Part shown: piece after piece, positions 43,412-52,412 of the stretch
Layout: each line of letters begins with the position of its first letter
Numbering within the stretch: the stretch's first letter is position 1
Origin: Phytopythium helicoides
Lineage: Eukaryota; Oomycota; Peronosporomycetes; Pythiales; Pythiaceae
Length of the DNA: 64,000 nt
Reading direction: 5' to 3'
Assembly (NCBI GenBank): GCA_024867545.1
Contig: JANFNE010000003.1
Span: forward strand, 1,674,001 to 1,738,000
Position numbers and translations under genes: made by a program
The notes under the pieces: generated by a model
The model's input: only the letters and a program-made list of their open reading frames with translations
What the model was told of the DNA's origin: nothing
Databases searched by the model: none

Positions 43412-43574
43412 GGCGGCTGCTTGCGAGTCGCGATTTTGATGGCCAGGCAGAGGCGACGTTCAGAACTGTTGAACGGCATAATTGGGCGAATTACTTGGTA
43501 AATGTATGTGGTATACAGTCTTTATGATAGGTTGATGATCTGCCCGGGGTCTATCGGTGAGCGTCGTGCGCGCC

Positions 43575-44354
43575 TCACTGCTTCTTCTCGCTGTCGCTGT
43601 CGTCGCTGTCGTCGTCGTCGGAGGCATCTAGCTCGTCCTCTAGAGGGCTGCGACGAGGCGGCAGCTCGCCGCTCTTCTCCAGCTGCTCGCGGTCCATGAG
43701 CCGCGGCAGTGCAAGGTCGATGTAGTACTCCTCGTTCAGCAGCGCGTCGATGATCTCGTCCACGTGTGTGATCTCCCAACCTGTTGTTGACATGCAGAAC
43801 ACAAGCAGGTAACGTGTCAGCAACCTTCACCGAGCAGCAGCACCTCGCAGAGTAAAAAATAACGTTGGACGCACCGATGACGTTGCGCTTGCGGATCTTG
43901 CGGTAGTCGCTGTACAGCGGCTCGAGCAGCGAGTAGATCTCAACCGGCCGACCCACGAGCCGCAGGTACACCGCTCCCAGCACCGTCACGTATCTGTGTT
44001 TGTCAGGTATGAGCTGAAGGTTAGTCTCTTCCTCTTCATCCCAGTCGACCGCACGAGCAGCACGCACTTGTAGTCCTCGTTCTCGATGAACTGGCGCACG
44101 ACCTCAGTCTCTGGCTGCAGTTGCAGCATCTTGAGCAGCAGGCAGAGGAAGTGCGTGGGCTGCTGGTTGCCGCCGAAGGTGCCGCCGAACTCGCTCAGCT
44201 CGACGGCCTTGTCCACCAGCGTCTCGGCCGTGAGCCCGAAGCACTGCTCCTTCCAGTACACGCTCGAATAGATGCGGTTGCGCATGATCTTCTCCACCAG
44301 CGACTGCGGGTTCACGCCGTGCACGCTCTGCGCCCCCGGGTCCGTCGCGTTCAT
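43575..44354 (-). CDS. PRP38: pre-mRNA splicing factor Prp38
   Basis: Three exons: 44354-44068, 43993-43875 and 43780-43575, giving 203 residues. Introns are 74 and 94 nt with GTGCGT donors and ACAG acceptors. Family blocks: IMRNRIYSSVYWKEQCFGL, GGNQQPTHFLCLLLKMLQLQ, YVTVLGAVYLRLVGRP, YSLLEPLYSDYRKIR and EIIDALLNEEYYIDLALPR. An acidic DSDDSDSEKKQ tail replaces the RS tail of animal homologues. It acts in the tri-snRNP to activate the spliceosome. A TCCATTTTCCCGC initiator-like element lies just upstream (about 44395-44407, minus). Divergent from the HAT-like gene, 186 bp apart. Confidence 0.93.
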
Positions 44355-44540
44355 GGCTCCTACTTGGCTTGGTGGCGGGTGACTCGAGGTTGCGGGAAAA
44401 TGGAAAATGTGTACGACACATAGTTTCCACCATCATACAAACCCCAAGTCGAAATATTGAGGTACCTTCGGGGCACCTCCATCTCCACCACGTCGCACAC
44501 CGTTAGATCACTTCAAAAAGAGCCAAAGGACGCGCCGACA

Positions 44541-45808
44541 ATGCCGACGCGGCGGTCGTCCAAGGCCGAGCTGGCCGTGCGCAGCGCCCGCGCCGCCATC
44601 CTCTCGAGCAACGTGCGCTGCTGTAGCTCTCTATGCCTCGTGTGGGCCACGTGGCGTGACTTGTCGTCGCTCTGTGCGCAGTACCTGAAGCTCGAGGCCG
44701 CGCGCGCCGGACTCGAGTCGCTGCTGCGCAACTGGATCCTCGAGTACTCGAGCCTGGCGCCGACGCCCGGAGCGACTGGAGATGATGGAAGTGACGTCGC
44801 GCAGATTGCGCAGCTGGTGGTGGCGCGCGAGATTGCACAGGACGTGGCGTCGCTGTGGGTGCGCTACGCGCGGCTGGACGCCGAGCTGCGGCAGTACGGA
44901 CACGCCACCAGTGTGTTTGAGCGTGCGCTCGAGTGCCCCGTGGCTGGTGAAGAGCCGAGTGTGTGGAGCGAGTACGCGCTCTTTTGTGCCGAGCGAGGCC
45001 GGCTGGCCACGGCGCGCAAGGTGTTCAAGCGCGGACTCAAGCAGCTGAAGGTGCGCTGGCACGTGCCAGCCATTGGAGGGTGTGGGAGGCTGACTTGAAG
45101 TGGGTGTTTGAGCAGGGCGAGGCGAGAGAAGCGGTGCTCGAGAGCTACCATGCCTTTGCGTGCAAGTTCATGCACGTGGAACTGCCACTCGCCGACTTTC
45201 GTTGGTGCGTGTTCCCAGACGAGCGCGAGGTCGAGTGCCGCAAGGCTAGCCCGAAAACGGTCCGACGAGAGGCAACGCGGTCTCGGCTAGAGATGTCGCT
45301 CGAGTGCCGCTCGGACGGCGGTGCTGTGGACCGGGACAGCGCCGAGTTTCATGAAATATGGTACGCAGCCATCGACCGGCTGGCGCTGCCGTCTCCAGCC
45401 ACGGCCTCGACCGTGTCGAGCATGGCGGGCTCGCGCCTCGACGATGGCACCTCTTGCGGGTCCTCGACCGACGACGGCGGCAGCTCGTCCGACCAGGAAG
45501 AATCTCGACCAGCAGAGCCCGTTTCCACACCAGCAGCGGCAAGCGCCATCGGCAGCAAGCGGCAGCGAGCGCTGCAGTCGGCACGCGAGAAGCGGTCGGA
45601 GCGCCGGCGGCAGCTGGTCGAGTGCGAGTTCTGCCAGCAGCTCGTGACGCGCGCGTGCAAGCGCGGCCACTCGATGCGCTGCCGACTGCGGCTGGGCGTG
45701 GCCATGAGCGAGGCCGAGCGCCGCGCTGCCGTCGACTTTATCGAGCGCGAGCGGCTCAAGCGCGCCAAGTACCGCGAGAAGAAGCGCTGGGCTGCCGGCG
45801 ACTCGTGA
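44541..45808 (+). CDS. HAT-like helical repeat protein with C-terminal Cys/His motif
   Basis: The start is MPTRRSSKAELAVRSARAA at 44541, the first Met of the conserved part. Helical repeats (VWATWRDLSSLCAQYLKLEA, LWVRYARLDAELRQYG, VWSEYALFCAERGRLATARK) resemble HAT/TPR units of RNA-processing factors. A 65-nt intron (45051-45115, GTGCGC...TTTGAGCAG) is proposed: it keeps the frame (400 residues), and the second copy has a dinucleotide run at the same place. The C-terminal part has ECEFCQQLVTRACKRGH then MRC, a CxxC...H...C zinc-like cluster, and a basic RERLKRAKYREKKRW tail. The exact role is not recognised. Confidence 0.65.
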
Positions 45809-46625
45809 GCTGGCGAGGCGCTCGCGAGTTCTGTTACGGCGTCATCAATGCACGCACTTACCTTCCCATTCCCATTGACCGACCTTCCCGGCGGCTGATT
45901 CAGCCGTGCGATCCTTGCCCTGGTCCGGTCAGCATTGGTCACGGCAGACCTGAATTTGACCATATTCGTCTATCATATACCCCTACAATATAATACTGTG
46001 GGTGTACCCATCACACTTCAGTGTATCCATATCCACTTCAACTTCAATATCAACGTGTTCTACTTGCCCAACCAACTACTACTGCTGTACAAAATCATTA
46101 TACTCTGTAGTTGTTTGGCCTCCTCTTCGTCGGACGATAGTGACTGCAGCGATATGCTCGCTTCACTGTTGATGAATCTCCTCCCACAGTATATCTATAA
46201 CCGAAGATTTACGACCACGATATGTGGTGATCTCGTACCTGTGCAAGCGCAACCTGCATGCCCTCATCGCTGTCCTCTACGAAGTCTTCCGCCATACGCT
46301 GGTATCGCGATCTCTTAACTCTATTTTCTGCGACTTGAGACCGTGAGTCGCCATTGAGAGGCTGGTCATGGCTGACAACTACTTCTCCAGCTATTACAAA
46401 GCAAAGCTCACTTGCGTTGTCTACGTCAGACGACCATTCGCAATCTTTCACAGCCTGAACCACTGTCTCCTCTTCTCTCAAAATGGCTCTTTGCTTGCGC
46501 GCACTGTTCATCTGAGAGTGTACTCATTGCTTTCTCTTTTTTCGAGTAGCTGGATTCGGACGTGGGCAATGAAGCAGCGATCAAGCCTTCAAAAGAAGAG
46601 TTTCATTAACTAAGACATCAACCAT
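45809..46625. other. intergenic, A+T-richer
   Basis: No supported gene. Base composition becomes more A+T-rich than in the neighbouring genes, and this stretch may include the 5' part of the decayed transposon that follows. Confidence 0.35.
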
Positions 46626-47505
46626 GTGACTGACCAAATCAAGCTATTTTTGACCGGACCCAAAATTGACCTGCGAAAAAGCCCACCCTTCAGTGAAGTG
46701 AGAACTCTCTGCGCTTCAATGCCTCTGTCCCGTCCTAACGTGGACACGAACTCAAGAAGCTACGTTTCCTCTTGCAGCTTTGTTCGACCTTCCGACTACA
46801 ACTACTTGAGCTTAGGATGCAAAGTGCTGCTCCGAGCGCTCTCCGTGGACGGTAAAACAATTGTGAAAACTCCAACAGGAGCTGAAATCGCAGAATTCAA
46901 GGCTGCAGTGAAAGCCAAGTACCCTGACCTACAAGACGTCTGTCTCGTGGCAGATGATCTTAAGATTCCATTCGATTGTCCGGGCGACCCTGATATGCAG
47001 AGTAGGATCTATAATTGATGGAGCAATTCGCACGATGTGTCCAATGTGTTCGTGCTCGTGCCAAACGGAAAGATCGTGATTTGCGCAGGAAATTTAACTG
47101 TAGCAGCACACGACTCTCTCGTTGTGCGTTGGGGCGGCGTGTACAGCGAGGTGAAGGATTATACGAGTGTGATGGAGTTCGGTGTGCTGTAGATTCAGCA
47201 TTCTGTCAAGGTGAATTCCCTTTTTTGGTGAAGTCAGGGCAAGGCTCTGCAGCAAGGACGGACAGTGAAAGACGTATGGCGTCTCAAGCTACGAAACTGC
47301 GGCAGGCATCAGAGTGGGGAATGCGTGGCCTAAAAGGCTCGTTCCCACGACTGCTTGACGGGCTCGATCGTGAAACAATTAGAGAGCGCAAGCTGCGCCT
47401 CTATCTGTTCCTCCTCCTCTTTAACCTGCGCGCCGAATTTGTTCACATAAACCAGATCCAAACCGTGTTTATGCCATCGGTGCAGCATTCATCCGCAAAA
47501 TGAAG
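46626..47505 (+). pseudogene. Harbinger/PIF-type DDE transposase relic
   Basis: Ordered blocks of a DDE_Tnp_4-type transposase appear across frames: AEFKAAVKAKYPDLQDVCLV, DDLKIPFDCPGD, MQSRIYN then a stop, WSNSHDVSNVFVLVPNGKIV, VAAHDSLVVRWGGVYSEVKD, a stop, then VDSAFCQGEFPFLVKSG, LRQASEWGMRGLKGSFPRL and LFNLRAEFVHINQIQTVFMP. The Asp, Asp and Glu positions of the catalytic triad can be matched, but stops and frame changes make it dead. No terminal inverted repeats were identified by eye. Confidence 0.75.
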
Positions 47506-48924
47506 GCAGCGGATGCAGAGGTACTCAGCGTTGGCAGCTTTCTCGCGGCGCTTTACTTTCATGTATGCTCGAAAATCGATGTACGAGTTTTGCATTGCTT
47601 TGTTCATTCCTCAGGTATATATCACGCCCACTCCCCTCTTCGGGAAAAACAGCGTAGTGTTGGAGTGCATTAGTATCGGCCTTTAGCAAACAAGGCAGGC
47701 AGCATCTGTGACAGGGCACACAGCACTTCGGGCAAGAGGAAGCGTGCAGGGCAATTCACGTGCCTATAGGATAGGTTAGATAACTAGCCAAATACACATA
47801 TGCCTTTCCGGGCAAAATGGAGACTGTATGAATTGGGTAGTTCCTACAACACACAACGCAAAACTACTTGACTAAAGTATGCAAGCTCCGGCGCGTACTT
47901 AACAGGAAAGTAATGGTACACAACCCGGTGTAGCCCATGGGGTACGTACCCGTGTAACCCTGTTACAGCATCACAAGCACTCGTTCGTCGCCTTTAGATT
48001 GGTGATAGCCGAAAACTGTTGAATAGGCGAAGAGTCTGGAGTCACGTGCAGGTTTTAGAATGCTAAGCCCTTGGTGATTCTCACTGAGGCGAGCTCAATG
48101 GGGCCGCACGATGTTTCTTACGCATGCCTCACTTCATCTGATGTGATGAGGATTGTATGCTAGACATAACATGATTCAAGGGGGTGTCCAAAGTTGAGAG
48201 TAGTTGACCGAGGTTGACGCTTTTAACCCTTAGTGCACACGAGGTATCGGTATCTCGGTGCAGAGGTTATGGGGATGCGTCCCGGGACGTGAGATGGCTA
48301 TGAAACTCTACCAGCACCCGCTTGCGAACGCCAGTGGATCTTTCCACGCACGGAATCGTTGAAAGTCGCGCGATTTGGGTTGTCTGGCATCGCCTCCTTG
48401 GTCACCATCGTCTCCTTCGCCTTTATCGTCTCCATCGTCTCCATCTTCACTCGCTGGCGCCAGGGCTGAACGCCCGACGCCTGTTCTCGTAATGCCGCCC
48501 TCCGTCTTGAGTCCGCGAACCCCGCGGGTCTCCAACTGACAGTTCGGGAGGATTCGGCCTTGGTCACTGCGGGAACAGCGCAAGGAAACCCGAACCAGCT
48601 GGCCGTGGAAAGAGGATCGGCGAGGCTTACAGGCAAGGCGTCGCCGAGACTGCGAGCTGACAAGGTCGAAGAAAGACTTGGCAGTACCGCTCCTGGCCGT
48701 CGTCGTCGTCGGAAGACTCCGGCTGCTTGGAGTAGCTGCGCGGCCTCGGGTCGTGAGCCGGGAAATGCGGCCGCTTGGACTCCATCTTGCAAATTCACGA
48801 CTGAGGGACTGTGGAGTGCTGCGGTTTGCTCACCAAGCGAATCGTTGCTCCCCTAGGGAGCCCTCCATAACGGTTCCATCGAGCCGCTAGGATCCGGTGG
48901 AGCGACGCTGCGGAGAGAATTTGG
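47506..48924. other. intergenic, probable decayed repeats
   Basis: No supported gene. On the minus strand, 48300-48800 has an acidic reading (DGDDGDDKGEGDDGDQGGD) and a stretch reading MESKRPHFPAHDPRPRS; they might be remnants of a mobile-element protein, but this is not demonstrable. Confidence 0.3.
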
Positions 48925-49168
48925 GACTATGCGTTGGAATCCACGATGCTACCAATGAGCTCTCGGCAAGCCTTCTACGCGACGGAGGAAATCCGATCGA
49001 GTAGTGTAGTGTCCGTTAAGTCGCCTAGGCAGTCTTCATGGAGCGCCGGGCTCCAAGGCTCCATGTGTGAGCAGCCTTCGTTTCACTTCGTGTCATGCAG
49101 AGGCTGCATCACATGCGGCTCATTTATTAATGTCGGAAGATACGACGTTGGGAACCAAGGTGTGAAAG
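48925..49168. repeat. dispersed repeat element, copy 2
   Basis: Matches 25560-25790 in ordered blocks and ends at the same ...GAACCAAGGTGTGAAAGC edge, directly against the duplicated HAT-like gene segment. Confidence 0.6.
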
Positions 49169-50143
49169 CGTCGCTATGGGTGCGCTACGCGCGGCTGGAC
49201 GCCGAGCTGCGGCAGTACGGACACGCCACCAGTGTGTTTGAGCGTGCGCTCGAGTGCCCCGTGGCTGGTGAAGAGCCGAGTGTGTGGAGCGAGTACGCGC
49301 TCTTTTGTGCTGAGCGAGGCCGGCTGGCCACGGCGCGCAAGGTGTTCAAGCGCGGACTCAAGCAGCTGAAGGTGCGTTGGCGCGTGCCAAACATTTGAGG
49401 GTATGGGAGTTTCACTGTGTGTGTGTGTGTGTGTGTGTGTGTTTGAGCAGGGCGAGGCGAGAGAAGCGGTGCTGGAGAGCTACCATGCCTTTGCGTGCAA
49501 GTTCATGCACGTGGAACTGCCGCTCGCCGACTTTCGTTGGAGCGTGTTCCCAGACGAGCGCGAGGTCGAGTGCCGCGAGGCTAGTCCGAAAACGGTCCGA
49601 CGAGAGGCGACGCGGTCTCGGCTGGAGATGTCGCTCGAGTGCCGCTCGGACGGCGGTGCCGTGGACCGGGACAGCTCCGAGTTTCACGAAATATGGTACG
49701 CAGCCATCGACCGGCTGGCGCTGCCGTCTCCAGCCACGGCCTCGACCGTGTCGAGCATGGCGGGCTCGCGCCTCGACGATGGTACCTCCTGCGGCTCATC
49801 CACAGATGACGGCGGCAGCTCGTCGGACCAGGAAGAAGCTCGACCAGCAGAGCCCGTATCCAAACCAGCAGCGACAAGCGCCATCGGCAGCAAGCGGCAG
49901 CGAGCGCTGCAGTCGGCGCGAGAGAAGCGCTCGGAGCGCCGACGGCAGTTGGTCGAGTGCGAGTTCTGCCAGCAGCTCGTGACGCGCGCATGCAAGCGCG
50001 GCCACTCGATGCGGTGCAGACTGCGGCTTGGCGTGGCCATGAGCGAGGCCGAGCGCCGCGCTGCCGTCGACTTTATCGAGCGCGAGCGGCTCAAGCGCGC
50101 CAAGTACCGCGAGAAGAAGCGCTGGGCCGCCGGCGACTCGTGA
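48934..50143 (+). CDS. chimeric ORF: repeat element fused to 5'-truncated HAT-like gene copy
   Basis: From 49169 to about 50262 the DNA is a close copy of 44846 to about 45920 in the same orientation, including the 3' flank. The first about 100 codons of the parent are missing. The repeat element upstream is open in the same frame from an ATG at 48934 (MESTMLPMSSRQAFY) through NVGRYDVGNQGVKA into SLWVRYARLDAELRQ. If the intron at 49372-49450 is removed (GTGCGT donor, TTTGAGCAG acceptor, with a (TG)n run inside), the ORF would be 376 residues and keep the CxxC/H/C cluster and basic tail. Expression is unknown; it may simply be a truncated pseudogene. Confidence 0.55.
49416..49443 (+). repeat. 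(TG)n microsatellite
   Basis: About 13-14 TG units within the proposed intron of the duplicated HAT-like gene; absent from the parent intron. Confidence 0.9.
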
Positions 50144-50262
50144 GCTGTGCGAGGCGCCGAGTGAGCTCGCGAGTTCTGTTACGGCGTCATCAATGCACGC
50201 ACTTACCTTCCCATTCCCATTGACCGACCTTCCCGGCGGCTGATTCAGCCGTGCGATCCTTG

Positions 50263-50589
50263 GCAGCCGTTCGGGTGGTCCAGTGGGTTCGCCTTCTCAC
50301 GTATTCAATCGTAGAGTGCGAAAGAGCTTGAAAAACGGATCTTGGCGTGATCAATGTGATCTCGATATCACTTCTGAAAGGCCGCTCAGGTTGAAGTTGA
50401 AGCTCGGCTCCTTTAACAGACGCACAGTGCAAGCTCACATACCGTACGGTACAAACAGGGTGCTTCCCACACTCGAAACGCACGCCAGCGAGATCCTCCC
50501 GCTCTTCGCCGCCCCTCGCCATTCCGCATTTCGCCGAGCCCCTGCGCAAGTCTCCAGCTTCATCCCCCACCTTCTGTCTAGTCGTTGAA
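50263..50589. other. intergenic upstream of MLRQ-like gene
   Basis: About 330 bases; no gene is seen. It begins at the right edge of the HAT-like duplication and should hold the promoter of the next gene. Confidence 0.35.
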
Positions 50590-50924
50590 ATGGCCGCCCG
50601 CAACATCGCCAAGAAGGGCCGCGCCGTCTGGCTCGGCGACTCGTCGGTGCGTCTCGTGTGCGCTTGGTTTGGGCTTGAGAGACCGAGAGGCTGACTTAGT
50701 GCTGGTAGACGTACCCGCTGCTGTTCCTCATCTCGTGCGGCGTCGTGATGCTCGGGTCGACGGGCGTGCGCCACCTGTCGCGCTGCCCCGACGTCAAGGT
50801 GGACCGCGAGAAGCGCAAGCACCCGGAGCTCGCGCTCAAGGACGACGTCGCCTGGCGCTCGCACCGCTCGGTCATCGCCCACATGCACAAGAACCCGGTC
50901 AACACCAAGTCCTTCTTTGACTAG
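50590..50924 (+). CDS. MLRQ/NDUFA4-like small mitochondrial membrane protein
   Basis: Two exons (50590-50646 and 50709-50924) with a 62-nt intron (GTGCGT donor, CTGGTAG acceptor) give 90 residues. Reads MAARNIAKKGRAVWLGDSS, then a membrane segment (TYPLLFLISCGVVMLGSTGV), then RHLSRCPDVKVDREKRKHPE. The single helix followed by R.L..CPDV..DR fits the MLRQ/B12D family, associated with respiratory complex I or IV in the inner membrane. Assignment rests on a short protein, so it is moderate. Confidence 0.6.
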
Positions 50925-51007
50925 GCGACGGTAGCCGCGAGCTCTGTGTAGCAGTACCAATGAATCAAAGCCCGCCACTGATAACCTCAGTCCATGTTCC
51001 ATCGCTG

Positions 51008-51964
51008 CTACGCGCACTCCAGCACCTCGTAGTTGCGTTCGTCGCTCAAGAGCGCGCGCAGCAGTTCGTGCGTCAGCGCGTGGCCAGGGCTCGTAGAAAA
51101 AAAGTAGCCGTGGATGGGCCGTCCTGCGAGCCCGAGGTCGCCGATGCAGTCGAGCAGCTTGTGCCTCGCCCACTCGTCCGCGAACCGCAGTCCGCTGGCG
51201 TTGAGCACGCGCGGCTGGTGTGCATCGGATTGCTCGCTTGCAAAGACCACGGCGTTGTCGAGCGACCCTCCCAGCGCCAATCCGCGCGCGCGCATCCACT
51301 CGATCTCGTCCTCAAACGTGAACGTCCGCGCGGGGGCAATGTCCCGCGCGAATGCCTGCATGTTGGTGTCCGAGTCGGCCCCGAGGTGGAACTGGCACGC
51401 GCGCAGTCCCAGCCCCTTGTGTTCAAAGTTGACGTGGATGCTCAGGTCGAGCGCGGGTGGCGTCGACGCCTTGACTGCACCTCCAAGAGCTGCTGGCCGC
51501 GGCAGGAGCCACGCGGCTTTATCTTTCTGCAGCACTTGCACGGGCCTCAGGACGTTAATGTAGCTGCGCTTGGCCTCGTGCTGCGTCTCGACGCCCGCGT
51601 CCTGGATCCCGCGCAGGAACTCGAGACTGCTGCCATCCAAGATCGGCAGCTCTGCGCCTTCCTGCCCTCCAGGCGACGACACCTGAATGCTCGCATTGCT
51701 CACGCCGCTCGCCACCAGCGCCGCCATGAGGTGCTCGACAGTCGCCACGCCCACATCGCCCGCTGGCGCCACCAAGCGCGTGCACAGCTGGCTCCTGCCG
51801 CCGTCCACGTTCGTGACGCTCGCGGCCACGGGCGCCGACGAGTCCACAACGAACGACACGCCAGCGTGCGCGGCCGCCGGCTGCACCTCGACGCTCGCCG
51901 CGCGCCCAGCGTGCAGCCCGACGCCCGCGAACCGCACGGCGCGCCGCAGCGTGCGCTGCCTCAT
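51008..51964 (-). CDS. lpxC: UDP-3-O-acyl-N-acetylglucosamine deacetylase
   Basis: 318 residues, one exon. Full LpxC pattern: AGVGLHAG (residues 13-20), TVEHLMAAL with zinc His78 and catalytic Glu77, LPILDGSS (107-113), PARTFTFEDEIEWMR (211-225), GGSLDNAVV, ARHKLLDCIGDL with His268, Lys269 and Asp272, and SPGHALTHELLRAL with His295. The enzyme performs the committed step of lipid A synthesis. The N-terminus (MRQRTLRRAVRF) is basic and could be a short mitochondrial presequence, as proposed for plant LpxC. No other lipid A gene lies in the window. Flanking genes are eukaryotic with introns, so it is not contamination. The substrate in oomycetes is unknown. Confidence 0.92.
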   Translation of the reverse strand: MRQRTLRRAVRFAGVGLHAGRAASVEVQPAAAHAGVSFVVDSSAPVAASVTNVDGGRSQLCTRLVAPAGDVGVATVEHLMAALVASGVSNASIQVSSPGGQEGAELPILDGSSLEFLRGIQDAGVETQHEAKRSYINVLRPVQVLQKDKAAWLLPRPAALGGAVKASTPPALDLSIHVNFEHKGLGLRACQFHLGADSDTNMQAFARDIAPARTFTFEDEIEWMRARGLALGGSLDNAVVFASEQSDAHQPRVLNASGLRFADEWARHKLLDCIGDLGLAGRPIHGYFFSTSPGHALTHELLRALLSDERNYEVLECA

Positions 51965-52412
51965 GATGATGAGGGCCGGGCGGTATTATTAGGTGAAAGA
52001 GTGGCTGCGGTGGTTCCCGTTCGTCTGAAATAATTATCCAGTGTGGGCCACATGACGGAACTTCAAGGAGCTGACAGGGGGATGAGCTTGCGGCCTGTCC
52101 CACTCGTCTCGTCTGCGCACAACTCACTTCAATGAACCGCATCAACTATGGTTCTGATACTCATTGTGGAAGGTCTTCGTGGCTGATGTATCATTTCCAG
52201 TAGAATCTCATCCGGCTGAGCCATTCGATATCGCAGGTAATGCCAGCAGATTCCCCCCGTCCCCCGTACCGTGCTTCCAGCAGTGCCCCTTCCCTTTTTC
52301 GAAAATCCCATTCGAGTCACTCGCCGCTTCTCGGCTTCTCTGCCTCTTGGCTTGGTGGCGCCCGCCGCCGCCCGCGCGCGCTCCCATTACTCACCGGCCT
52401 GTCCCCTTCCTC
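51965..52412. other. divergent intergenic, LpxC and FYVE gene
   Basis: About 450 bases between divergent starts. An open frame runs in from 52164 but looks untranslated. Initiator-like GAGTCACTCGCCGCTTCTC occurs at about 52313-52331, before the chosen start at 52413. Confidence 0.45.

Noticed and set aside
45051..45115. HWRVWEADLKWVF reading across the proposed intron as exon
   Set aside because: Needs an unexplained frame change at its 5' side, whereas the 65-nt intron keeps the frame and the second copy tolerates a (TG)n run here. Not fully excluded.
48298..48798. 166-codon ORF on the minus strand
   Set aside because: Frame preference is unclear (another frame reads equally well) and there is no recognisable domain.
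51008..51964. Bacterial contamination as explanation for LpxC
   Set aside because: Neighbours on both sides are eukaryotic (spliced MLRQ-like gene, FYVE protein) with the same base composition.
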